DNA of 35,703 nt from positions 1-35,703 of the forward strand of contig NHDG01000120.1 of NCBI GenBank assembly GCA_002167285.1, in the 5' to 3' direction. The stretch's first letter is position 1. Each line of letters begins with the position of its first letter. Position numbers and translations under genes: made by a program. Shown here one piece after another: positions 16,189 through 24,625 of this stretch. The notes under the pieces are model-generated. The model saw nothing but the letters and a program-made list of their open reading frames with translations, was not told where the DNA came from and did no database searches. This stretch comes from Planctomycetia bacterium TMED53 (GTDB lineage Bacteria > Planctomycetota > UBA8108 > UBA1146).

Positions 16189-18030
16189 TCAATCTTCCTC
16201 GCCCAGCTTCTCATTGAATTCCGCTTCGAGTCGGTCGTGTTCTTCGCTGGCAACTTCAAACTTTTCAAAGGCCCGGTCGATGGAAGCTCGCAGGTTATTC
16301 AGCTCCTGCGCCAGAGAAGCGATGGCTTCGCCGTCACCGCTTTCAGATGCCTCGATCAGATTCGCTTCCGTTTTACCGACCTTCTCTTCGAGCATCATGA
16401 TCAGCTTCTCATTGCTCTCGATGGTCTGCTTGAGGGGTTTAAGAGTCTGAGATCTCTCGCGAATCAATTCAGCGCGCTCACGCTTCAAGTCCTTGCGATT
16501 TTCACGCCTCTTTCGAGGACCTTTGTCTTCGAGTGGCTGGTCTTCATTGCTCCAACCATGTCGACGCAAAAAGTCATCATAGGTGCCCTCAAACACCCTG
16601 ACTTTGCCGTCGTCGAAAATCACCAGTCGATTACAGGTTTCCCTGAGCACGGATTCGACGTGTGTCACCATCACCGCGGCACCAGGGTATGCCCTGATCG
16701 CCTCAATGAGAGCATCCGTACTCGCCATATCGAGGTGGTTGGTCGGCTCGTCCAACAGCAACAGATTGCCAGGGCAAGCGAGGACTCTCCCAAGTAAGGT
16801 GCGCGATTTTTCACCCCCAGAGAGCACTTCCACTTTTTTCAGAGCGAGATCTCCACCAAACATCATGGCACCGCAAATGTCTCTGACTTGCGTACGGTTA
16901 AGAGTGCTGTTCGCTTCGTAAACCTCTTCTTCGACAGACCTCTCAGGCCTCAGCACCCTCATGGCGCTCTGCCCAAAGAGGTTGATACTGGTGGAAGGAT
17001 GGGTGCGAACCTCCCCTTCAATCGGCACCAACTCTCCCGCCATCAGGCGTAACAGAGTCGATTTACCTTTTCCATTTTGACCGATCACCCCAACCCGATC
17101 CCCTGCGCCAATATGCAGATCCAAACCCTCGATCAATGTTGGCCCATTGTCATATGCGAAGTTCAGACGTCGTGTTTCCAAAGCCCATTTCCCGGGATTG
17201 TGTTTGTAATGGAAAGCGAAGGAGAGGGTCGAAATTTCATCGAGCTTTTCCAATCGCTCACGCTTATTGATCTGCTTGAGTCTCGATTGGGCTTGAGAAG
17301 CACGACGGGCCTTCGCGCGAAATCTTTCGACAAATCTCATTTCGTGAGCGATCTTGCGCTCGGTATTGACCCGAGTTTTTTCGTGCATCTCTTCTTCGAT
17401 GAAAACCTGCTGCCATGCTTTGTCGGTTCCACCTTTGAATTTTCGTAGCTTGCGTCGATGGACCGCCAAGGTATGGGTCGTGATCGAATCCATAAACTCT
17501 CGATCGTGCGTGACCAGTAGCAATGTTCTACGCCACTTACGCAAAAACTCTTTGAGCCACCGCAGACTGACGATATCGAGATAGTTGTTCGGCTCATCGA
17601 GAAGCAACAGATCAGGGTCTTCTAACAAAGCTTTGGCGAGATTGAGGCGCACCTGAAACCCCCCGGATAACTCCCCAGGCGGTTGCTTCAGTTGCTCTTC
17701 GGAAAAGCCGAGCCCCATCAACATCGATTCCGCCTTGAAGACCGGCAAAAATCCGTCCTCCTCAACGAGCACACTGCAAGCTTCATCGAGAACAGTCTTC
17801 GCCTTGAAGATCAAATGCTGAGAAAGGTGTCCGATTCGGACTCCACGGGTCACCGCGATATTGCCCTGATCCGGTTCCAATTCAGACAAAATCATCTTCA
17901 GGAGGGTCGATTTACCGTGGCCATTTGCGCCAACGATACCGACCTTCTCGCCCGCCTCGATGAGGCAGCCGGCATCGAGGAAGAGATCCTGCTCGCCGAA
18001 CGATTTGTAAATTCCTTGGATCTGCAGCAA
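16189..18030 (-). CDS. ABC-F family ATPase (translation factor or ribosome protection type)
   Basis: The 613-residue protein starts at TTG 18030 behind CGGAG and has no membrane segments. It contains two ATP-binding cassettes. The first has Walker A GANGHGKST, signature LSGGFQVRL and Walker B LLLLDEPNNYLD. The second has Walker A GQNGKGKST, signature LSGGEKSR and Walker B LLLLDEPTNHLD. Between them lies the charged helical linker (residues about 210-265), which in ABC-F proteins reaches the peptidyl-transferase centre. The last 110 residues are a Lys/Glu-rich coiled coil like that of Uup or YheS. Known ABC-F proteins act on stalled or drug-bound ribosomes. Which subgroup this belongs to cannot be decided by eye, so no symbol is given. 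Its upstream region is unusually rich in stem-loops. Confidence 0.92.
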   Translation of the reverse strand: MLQIQGIYKSFGEQDLFLDAGCLIEAGEKVGIVGANGHGKSTLLKMILSELEPDQGNIAVTRGVRIGHLSQHLIFKAKTVLDEACSVLVEEDGFLPVFKAESMLMGLGFSEEQLKQPPGELSGGFQVRLNLAKALLEDPDLLLLDEPNNYLDIVSLRWLKEFLRKWRRTLLLVTHDREFMDSITTHTLAVHRRKLRKFKGGTDKAWQQVFIEEEMHEKTRVNTERKIAHEMRFVERFRAKARRASQAQSRLKQINKRERLEKLDEISTLSFAFHYKHNPGKWALETRRLNFAYDNGPTLIEGLDLHIGAGDRVGVIGQNGKGKSTLLRLMAGELVPIEGEVRTHPSTSINLFGQSAMRVLRPERSVEEEVYEANSTLNRTQVRDICGAMMFGGDLALKKVEVLSGGEKSRTLLGRVLACPGNLLLLDEPTNHLDMASTDALIEAIRAYPGAAVMVTHVESVLRETCNRLVIFDDGKVRVFEGTYDDFLRRHGWSNEDQPLEDKGPRKRRENRKDLKRERAELIRERSQTLKPLKQTIESNEKLIMMLEEKVGKTEANLIEASESGDGEAIASLAQELNNLRASIDRAFEKFEVASEEHDRLEAEFNEKLGEED

Positions 18031-18058
18031 TTTTTTACTCCGAGGCGGTTATTCTAAT

Positions 18059-18133
18059 ACCCGAATCGTAACGGGTCACTCGAGACCCTGCCTCCGGGTT
18101 TCGAATTGTTGTCGGGTTTCAAAAAACACCCGA
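18059..18133. promoter_or_regulatory. three consecutive stem-loops between the ABC-F and purple acid phosphatase genes
   Basis: Stem one: ACCCG 18059-18063 with CGGGT 18072-18076. Stem two: 9 bp, TCGAGACCC 18080-18088 with GGGTTTCGA 18096-18104 (one wobble pair). Stem three: TCGGGT 18112-18117 with ACCCGA 18128-18133. Arms share an ACCC/GGGT core, so alternative pairings exist, for example GGGTC 18073-18077 with GACCC 18084-18088. The block lies in the 119-bp region between two divergent starts and would be in the leader of either transcript. No T run follows, so simple transcription termination is not supported. Confidence 0.5.
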
Positions 18134-18149
18134 GAAAGGCTCCCCGACC

Positions 18150-19496
18150 ATGAGTCGATTTTTCGCCTTGCTCCTGCTGGCTCTGATTCTGCTCGCTGGT
18201 GTCTACCGCCTCGACAATCGGGCCTACATCCCTTCCGACACCCCCCGAAAACCATATCTTCAACAGGTCCATGATGATGTTGCCCTCATCTGCTGGCGCA
18301 TGACTCCCCGTTCCCCAGATCCTGTGGTCCAGTGGCGTAAAGCCGACAATGAAGATTGGATCGGTGCCACCGAGGTCATGAAAGAAGATGGACCCGGGCC
18401 TGTCTTCAACTACGTCGCCAAATTAGATCAACTTCCCGAACAGAGTCCCATCGAATACCGGGTTTTGGTTGCAGATACGCTACTCGGAAGTGGAACTTTT
18501 CGATCCGCCCTGGGGAGGGAATCCGATGCCGCACTGAAGGTCTGGGTACTCGGAGATAGCGGAACCGGAAAAAGGCAGCAGTACGGCGTGCTCAAAGCGA
18601 TGAGTGAGCATGCAAGCCAGACAGAGATCGGCAGTGGTATCGACTTAATGCTTCACGTTGGCGATATGGCTTACAACCGAGGAACTGAAGGAGAGTTCAA
18701 TGGGCGCTTTTTTCGTCCATATGCAAAGATGCTCGCAGAGCTTCCCTGTTGGCCTGCCATCGGTAATCACGAGGTCAAAAGCTCAAATGCTGAGACAGAA
18801 ACCGGCCCCTACTTCGATGCCTTCATTCTTCCCTCAAATGGAGAGTGCGGAGGAGAGCCCAGTGGCACTGAAGCATATTACTCATTCGATAATGGCCCTG
18901 TTCACTTCATCTCCCTCGACTCCAGCGGCGGTAAAATTACGGCTGACTCACCGATGGTTCAGTGGCTAAAGAAGGACCTCCGATCTCATGATCGCGAATG
19001 GTGTATCGCTTACTTCCATCACCCACCGTACACATTGGGCACCCACACTTCCCAGACTGCCAGAGACAGCTATGGCCGCCTTGTCGCCATCCGGGAAATC
19101 GTCATTCCACTGCTGGAAGCGGGTGGTACCGATCTGATCTTCGCGGGTCACTCCCACTGCTATGAACGATCGGCGCTGATCGAAGGTGTCTACGGTTACG
19201 GCGAAGCCCCTAACCACGTCGTGCCTGGACGAGAAACTCTCCTGAAAGACGGGAAAATCCTCCAACAAAAGCAGGACCGCTACGAAGTCGCCAAAGGAGC
19301 AGGGACCCTTTACGTAGTTGTCGGACATGGAGGAGCGGGTGTCGGCCTACGTGGAGAACATCCTGTGATGGACAAATTTGATGAGCAGCATGGATCCCTA
19401 CTCCTCACGATCGATCAAAACTCCCTATTGCTTGAAAATGTCGTTACCGGCGGTGAAGTCAACGATCGGGTGACTCTCGTCAGGCCGACTCCCTGA
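18150..19496 (+). CDS. exported purple acid phosphatase-like metallophosphoesterase
   Basis: The 448-residue protein begins with a signal peptide or anchor (FFALLLLALILLAGV). Residues about 33-120 form a fibronectin-III-like domain typical of the N-terminus of purple acid phosphatases (RKPYLQQVHDDVALICWR). The catalytic domain has the expected metal motifs in order: GDSGTG (from residue 135), GDMAYNRG (from 171), GNHEV, HHPPY and GHSHCYER. It should hydrolyse phosphate esters outside the cytoplasm using a two-metal centre. It is divergent from the ABC-F gene. No strong Shine-Dalgarno site precedes ATG 18150 (AAAGG lies 10 nt upstream). Confidence 0.92.
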   Translation: MSRFFALLLLALILLAGVYRLDNRAYIPSDTPRKPYLQQVHDDVALICWRMTPRSPDPVVQWRKADNEDWIGATEVMKEDGPGPVFNYVAKLDQLPEQSPIEYRVLVADTLLGSGTFRSALGRESDAALKVWVLGDSGTGKRQQYGVLKAMSEHASQTEIGSGIDLMLHVGDMAYNRGTEGEFNGRFFRPYAKMLAELPCWPAIGNHEVKSSNAETETGPYFDAFILPSNGECGGEPSGTEAYYSFDNGPVHFISLDSSGGKITADSPMVQWLKKDLRSHDREWCIAYFHHPPYTLGTHTSQTARDSYGRLVAIREIVIPLLEAGGTDLIFAGHSHCYERSALIEGVYGYGEAPNHVVPGRETLLKDGKILQQKQDRYEVAKGAGTLYVVVGHGGAGVGLRGEHPVMDKFDEQHGSLLLTIDQNSLLLENVVTGGEVNDRVTLVRPTP

Positions 19497-19633
19497 GGTC
19501 ATATCGATTCTGAGCCTTTGTCAGTCCAGGTAGCTCTCGACATCGCCAACTCTATTACTGAACTCATCTCGCATCGGCAGCTCTGATCGGGGTATCCTCC
19601 ACTGGTCTTGATTCAACATTATTGAAAACTATT

Positions 19634-19640
19634 GAGGAGG
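19634..19640 (+). promoter_or_regulatory. strong ribosome binding site of the phosphofructokinase gene
   Basis: GAGGAGG ends 4 nt before ATG 19645. It selects this frame over an overlapping ATG at 19632 in another frame. Confidence 0.75.
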
Positions 19641-19644
19641 ATCG

Positions 19645-20847
19645 ATGTCTCTGCCCAAAGGGAATGCTGTCGTCGCCCAATCAGGCGGGCCAACCGTGGT
19701 CATCAATGCTTCGCTAGCAGGTGTGGTCGAAGCGATTCAGCAATCTGGACTCGCAGACTCCATCTTTGGAGCAAGGCATGCGGTTCGTGGCATGCTGGAA
19801 GGCGATCTTACAGATTTAACCAATTTGAGCAGCAACTCTCTCAATTTGATCGCGAATACACCAGGGGCTTCCCTCGGATCGAGTCGCGATAAGCCCGATG
19901 CAGATTACTGCAAACAAATCTTTGAGCAGCTTTCTACCCGCGACATTCGCTACTTCTTTTACATCGGTGGTAATGATAGCGCCGATACCTGTCGCATCGT
20001 TTCCGAAGTGGCCCAACAAGCGGGATATGAGTTGCGCGCTTTCCACGTTCCCAAAACCATCGACAACGATCTGGTTCTCAATGACCACACCCCCGGCTAC
20101 GGTTCAGCTGCGAGATTTGTTGCCTGCGCCCTTTTGGGAGACAGTCTCGACAACCGTGCGCTTCCAGGAATCAAGATCGACATCATCATGGGACGCCACG
20201 CAGGATTCCTCACCGCTGCCAGCGCACTCGCTCGCACTGAACATGGCACCGGACCCCATCTGATCTACCTTCCCGAATCTGTTTTTGATATCGACCGCTT
20301 CATTGTCGACGTCGATCGGATCTACAGTAAAGAAGGTCGCTGCATGATTGCGGTCAGCGAAGGAATCCACGATGCAGAGGGAACATCCATCACTCAAATG
20401 CTGGCGGAACAACTCTCCGGATCGGTGGAACGGGATGCTCACGGAAATGTGCAACTCTCCGGAAGCGGCGCATTGGGCGATTACCTGGCCCGTTTGATTC
20501 GCGAGCGCCTCGGTAGCAAATTGCGAGTGCGGGCAGACACCTTTGGTTACTTGCAACGATCATTTGCCGATTGTGTCAGTGAAAGCGATCGCAAAGAAGC
20601 CCGTGAAAGTGGCCAGGCTGCGGTTCAAGCTGCACTCGATGGCCACGAAGGTGCAAGCCTGACTTTAAAGCGCACTTCCGATGATCCTTACTCCATCGAG
20701 TACGTGCCTGTTCCATTACAGGAAGTGGCTCGAAAAACCAAAGTGATGCCCACTTCATGGATCGCCGATGGCTGTGATGTAACCGACGACTTCTTGACCT
20801 ACGTCAAACCGCTCGTTGGAGAGTTACCCAAAATAGGCTCCGTTTAA
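19645..20847 (+). CDS. pfp: 6-phosphofructokinase, pyrophosphate-dependent type
   Basis: The 400-residue cytoplasmic enzyme phosphorylates fructose 6-phosphate to fructose 1,6-bisphosphate. Motifs are QSGGPT near residue 12, G108-G-N-D111-S, P136-K-T-I-D-N-D142, GYGSAARF and IIMGRHAGF. Family knowledge: Asp at the fourth position of GG-x-D and Lys in PKTIDND mark the pyrophosphate-using form, where ATP enzymes carry Gly at both sites. Both marks are present, so PPi is the likely donor and the step is reversible. The residue before the key Asp is Asn rather than the more common Asp (GGND instead of GGDD). The gene stands alone, with its stop 16 bp from the convergent ABC exporter gene. Confidence 0.9.
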   Translation: MSLPKGNAVVAQSGGPTVVINASLAGVVEAIQQSGLADSIFGARHAVRGMLEGDLTDLTNLSSNSLNLIANTPGASLGSSRDKPDADYCKQIFEQLSTRDIRYFFYIGGNDSADTCRIVSEVAQQAGYELRAFHVPKTIDNDLVLNDHTPGYGSAARFVACALLGDSLDNRALPGIKIDIIMGRHAGFLTAASALARTEHGTGPHLIYLPESVFDIDRFIVDVDRIYSKEGRCMIAVSEGIHDAEGTSITQMLAEQLSGSVERDAHGNVQLSGSGALGDYLARLIRERLGSKLRVRADTFGYLQRSFADCVSESDRKEARESGQAAVQAALDGHEGASLTLKRTSDDPYSIEYVPVPLQEVARKTKVMPTSWIADGCDVTDDFLTYVKPLVGELPKIGSV

Positions 20848-20863
20848 TCGCCGGAACGATCGC

Positions 20864-22786
20864 TCAGCGCGACTGGAACTGCAATTTGACGAGACGTGCG
20901 TAGATGCCATCCTGGGCCACCAGTTCGTCATGGGTCCCCGACTCGCGGAGGTGACCGTGGTGAAGCACCAAGATACGGTCCGCTTTGCGCACGGTACTCA
21001 GTCGATGGGCAACGATCACTGAAGTACGCCCCTCAACCATTCGCTCGATCGCTTCTTGAATCTTCGCTTCTGTACCAGAGTCTACGTGACTGGTCGCCTC
21101 ATCCAGAACCAACACTTCAGGATCACCGGCGAGAGCTCGTGCAAAAGATATCAGTTGTCGTTCACCACTGGACAGGGTTCTACCCCTCTCCTTCATCGGC
21201 TCTTCCAAGCCAGCTTTTTGTCGCTGAACTATTTCAGATCCGTTGACCTGGCCCAACGCTTCGCTGATGCGCTGTCGGGAGATGTCTCGGTCGAAACGAA
21301 TATTCTCCTCGAGGGTTCTCGTCAAAACCGAGACGTCCTGAAGAACCAGGCCAAAGCGCTGGCGATGCTGATCCAAGGGTAGGTCACGAATATCCGTACC
21401 ATTGAACAACACCTTGCCATTTACGGGATCATGGAATCGCAAGAGCAAGTGAATGATGGTGCTCTTCCCCGCACCTGTGGCTCCAACGATAGCAATCGTT
21501 TCGCCACGTTTGACAGAGAAGGAGACCTCTTCCAAGACGGGGGTCTCTCCATCATAGGAAAAAGAAACATTTTCAAATCGGATCTCATCGAGGGCGTTTT
21601 GCGGGTGCCCCTTCGAAACTTCAGCTTCTTCAAATGAAGTATCGGTATCGAGCACCGTGAAGATTCGTTCACTGGAAGCCATCGCTGATTGCAACAAGTT
21701 GTACTTCTCAGCAAGATCCCTGACCGGGGTGAAGAGGCGAGTGAGGTAGGTCCAAAAGAGGAAAAACTCGCCAAAGGTCGCTGAACCCGCTTCGATTCGC
21801 TGCCCGCCCTGTACAACGATGATTCCCAATGCCACGACCGACAACAGCTCCACAGTTGGGAAGAAGAGTGCATACCAAAAGATGCTCTTGAGGTGGGCAT
21901 CCCTAAGCTTGCCATTGATATTGGAATACTTTTCCGCCTGCTGCTCCTCGCGCCGACATACTTGAATCACCTCCATGCCACTGATCGATTCCTGGGTAAA
22001 GGCATTCAAGTGAGCCAACCTGCGTCGAACTTCACGGTAATGCTTGCGAGCAAAGCGACGGAAGATCGTGGTCGATATCAGCAAAATCGGTGCGGTCGAA
22101 AGCACCATTGCTGCCAACTCCGCATTAGTCCAGAAGAGCATGATGACGATTCCGGTGATGGCGAGGATATCCCCCACGAGTGTGACAAACCCACTGGTAA
22201 AGAGTTCATTGAGAGCTTCCACATCGTGAGTCACTCGGGTCACCAAACGTCCGACTGGGTTTTTGTGATAGTAGGACGCGCTCTGTCTTTGTAAGTGGCC
22301 GAAGATCTGTAGACGCAGATCGCGCATCACGTTCTGACCCGTGTGATTGAGAACCATCGTTTCGCCGTAGCGCATCAGGATCTGAATCAACAATGTCAAA
22401 GCATAGATGCCTACCAAGACCCACAACCATTGGGTTCTCTCATCGACACCGGATCCAACCGTGATGGGATTCAGTCCCACGCTCTCACCGACGTCCGTGA
22501 TCCACTGTCCAAGCTGGGTCAGCTGTCGGTTTTCTGTCTCTTCTGTGGGAAGAGCAAGGGGGCCATCGACCGCCTCCTTGATCAGCAAGGGGCCGATCAA
22601 AGACAGAGCGGTATTCGCCAAAATGAGTAGTACCGACATCAAAACCAGGCCCTTGTAGGGTCGCAGGTATTTCATCAACCGCCCCGCAAGCGCCCTACTG
22701 AAAGGGCGATCGATCACTTCTTCGACGTAGAAGTCTTCGGCGTCATCTTTTTGCGATGGCTTTGGTGCTGCTTTCTTGGAGGTCAT
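20864..22786 (-). CDS. ABC exporter half-transporter (canonical Walker B, divergent signature)
   Basis: The 640-residue protein has a 30-residue cytoplasmic lead, then six membrane helices (residues about 45-350), then an ATPase domain. Walker A is GATGAGKST, the signature is the unusual LSSGERQL, Walker B is VLVLDEATSHVD with catalytic Glu, and the switch histidine lies in VAHRLSTV. Its start overlaps the stop of the upstream half-transporter (ATGA on the minus strand), so the two are translationally coupled and very likely form a heterodimer like BmrCD, LmrCD or TM287/288. Between helices one and two, a long extracytoplasmic loop of about 50 residues (EETENRQLTQLGQWITDVG and following) is larger than usual. 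Substrate is unknown; lipid or drug export is typical. Confidence 0.92.
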   Translation of the reverse strand: MTSKKAAPKPSQKDDAEDFYVEEVIDRPFSRALAGRLMKYLRPYKGLVLMSVLLILANTALSLIGPLLIKEAVDGPLALPTEETENRQLTQLGQWITDVGESVGLNPITVGSGVDERTQWLWVLVGIYALTLLIQILMRYGETMVLNHTGQNVMRDLRLQIFGHLQRQSASYYHKNPVGRLVTRVTHDVEALNELFTSGFVTLVGDILAITGIVIMLFWTNAELAAMVLSTAPILLISTTIFRRFARKHYREVRRRLAHLNAFTQESISGMEVIQVCRREEQQAEKYSNINGKLRDAHLKSIFWYALFFPTVELLSVVALGIIVVQGGQRIEAGSATFGEFFLFWTYLTRLFTPVRDLAEKYNLLQSAMASSERIFTVLDTDTSFEEAEVSKGHPQNALDEIRFENVSFSYDGETPVLEEVSFSVKRGETIAIVGATGAGKSTIIHLLLRFHDPVNGKVLFNGTDIRDLPLDQHRQRFGLVLQDVSVLTRTLEENIRFDRDISRQRISEALGQVNGSEIVQRQKAGLEEPMKERGRTLSSGERQLISFARALAGDPEVLVLDEATSHVDSGTEAKIQEAIERMVEGRTSVIVAHRLSTVRKADRILVLHHGHLRESGTHDELVAQDGIYARLVKLQFQSR

Positions 22787-24537
22787 TCTAGATCCTCCAA
22801 CTCACTCTCGATGGTCTGCTTACTCCACAACTCTGAATATCTGCCCTTAAGTGCCAACAGGTCGGCGTGAGTTCCCCTCTCGACCACTCTGCCCGCCTCC
22901 AGCACGAGAATCTCATCGGCATGCGTAACCGCACTGAGTCGGTGCGCCACGATCAATGCGGTCAGATCCTTCGTCCAATCTTTAAGACCTTCAAGGATGG
23001 ATGTCTCCGTTTCGGAATCGACCGCAGAGAGGACATCATCGAGAAGAAGAATCTTCGGCCGCTGCAAGATCGCTCTAGCGATGGCGATCCTCTGCTTCTG
23101 TCCTCCGCTGAGCGTGATGCCTCTTTCACCGACCCTTTGTTGATAGCCGTCAGGAAACTTGTCGATCTCTTGATCGATGCGAACCAGCTTTGCCACCTGT
23201 TTAATTTTTTCAGGGGCGACCTCACCCACTCCGAAAGCGATGTTCTCTGCGATGGTGGCACTAAAGAGGAACGGTTCTTGGGGGACCATCGAGATGGAAT
23301 CTCGAAGCACTCCGAGTGAATACCCCTCGATCGGCTTCCCATCGATGAAGACTCTTCCGGAAGTGGCCGGTGACAATCGCGGAATCAGATTGAGCAGACT
23401 CGTTTTTCCACTGGCAGTGACCCCGACCACGCCGAGGGTTCCTCCAGCAGGCAGTTCGAATGAGACATCCTCCAGGGCAGGAGCCTCACCCTCCGGATAA
23501 CGGTAAGAAACTTGTTGGAATTCGACACTGCCGTGGCGGACTGCTTCATGGCCCACTGAGTGGGAATCATCGACGAGGGGTTTGGCATCGAGAATCGCCT
23601 GCAGCCTCTCGGCACTCGCGGCTCCCCTGTGAAACAGGTTCATCACCCAACCGAGGGCGATCATCGGCCAAATCAACAGCAGTTGGCAGCCATTGAAGGT
23701 GGCGAAATCTCCCAGATCGAGATTCCCCTGCAAAATACGTCCTCCACCGATGAGCAACAAAGTGACGAGAGCGAGGTCACCAAAGAGCCACATGGCGCTG
23801 CCTGAGATCGCTCTCAATCTGGCGATCCGTAAATTTTGCTGAAAGTAATCGTGACTAAGGCGCTGCATCCGTTCGACTTCAGCATCTTCAACAACGAATG
23901 CTTTGATCACCGGTGCATTTGCAAAGTTTTCTTGGGAGTGCACTGAGATTCCTGAGAGCATTTCTTGAGCGCGCATCGACTCTCGGTGAACCTTGGGCCC
24001 AATAACTCGAATCGCCACCGTGAGAAAACCCAAGGGGATCAGTGAGTAAAGCGTCAGCTGCCAATCGATCTGGATCATCATCGAGAGTGCAAAGATCAGA
24101 GTGAATGCCGTTTGCACTGAGTACATCACCGCTGGGCCGAAGACCATCCGAACCGCTTCGATGTCACTGGTGAAACGACTCATCAAATCACCGGTGTGAG
24201 TTTTCGAATAGAAGGAGCCATCGAGCCCTGAAATGTGCTGGTACAGCTGATCGCGCAGTTTCTTTTCAATTCGACGGCTAGACGCGATCACCGTTTCTCG
24301 GGTCCAAAAAGAGGTTAAACCGCGGATCAATACTGCTCCGAACATCGCCAAAGCAATCGGATAGATAAAATCGATCCCGATACCCGATTCCAATTTGGTA
24401 ATCGCTAAACCGACCAGTCGGGGGACTGCAACCTGTGAAAGGCTGGTCAAAAGGATGAGAACGACCCCGATGGCAAAGATGGGTCGCTGTTCGCGAATGA
24501 GCGGTGCCAGGAACCGGAAAGCTCGAAAAGGAAACAA
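22783..24537 (-). CDS. ABC exporter half-transporter (degenerate Walker B, canonical signature)
   Basis: The 584-residue protein starts at TTG 24537 behind AGGAG and is the first gene of the pair. Six membrane helices occupy residues about 10-300. The ATPase domain has Walker A GVTASGKTS, Q-loop SMVPQEPFLF, signature LSGGQKQR and Walker B ILLLDDVLSAVD. The usual catalytic glutamate after the Walker B aspartate is Asp here. In heterodimeric exporters, such a site pairs with the divergent signature of the partner to form a non-hydrolysing site, exactly the combination seen with the downstream gene. It also retains VAHRLSAV for the switch region. The extra helix-one loop of the partner is absent. 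Substrate is unknown. Confidence 0.92.
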   Translation of the reverse strand: MFPFRAFRFLAPLIREQRPIFAIGVVLILLTSLSQVAVPRLVGLAITKLESGIGIDFIYPIALAMFGAVLIRGLTSFWTRETVIASSRRIEKKLRDQLYQHISGLDGSFYSKTHTGDLMSRFTSDIEAVRMVFGPAVMYSVQTAFTLIFALSMMIQIDWQLTLYSLIPLGFLTVAIRVIGPKVHRESMRAQEMLSGISVHSQENFANAPVIKAFVVEDAEVERMQRLSHDYFQQNLRIARLRAISGSAMWLFGDLALVTLLLIGGGRILQGNLDLGDFATFNGCQLLLIWPMIALGWVMNLFHRGAASAERLQAILDAKPLVDDSHSVGHEAVRHGSVEFQQVSYRYPEGEAPALEDVSFELPAGGTLGVVGVTASGKTSLLNLIPRLSPATSGRVFIDGKPIEGYSLGVLRDSISMVPQEPFLFSATIAENIAFGVGEVAPEKIKQVAKLVRIDQEIDKFPDGYQQRVGERGITLSGGQKQRIAIARAILQRPKILLLDDVLSAVDSETETSILEGLKDWTKDLTALIVAHRLSAVTHADEILVLEAGRVVERGTHADLLALKGRYSELWSKQTIESELEDLE

Positions 24538-24625
24538 GCGCTCTCCTGCTCTTGTATGACTGGGTCAGATGCTCACTGAAGTAAACACCCCCAGAATCCA
24601 CCCTACCGGCACTGTTGTCGAGCGA

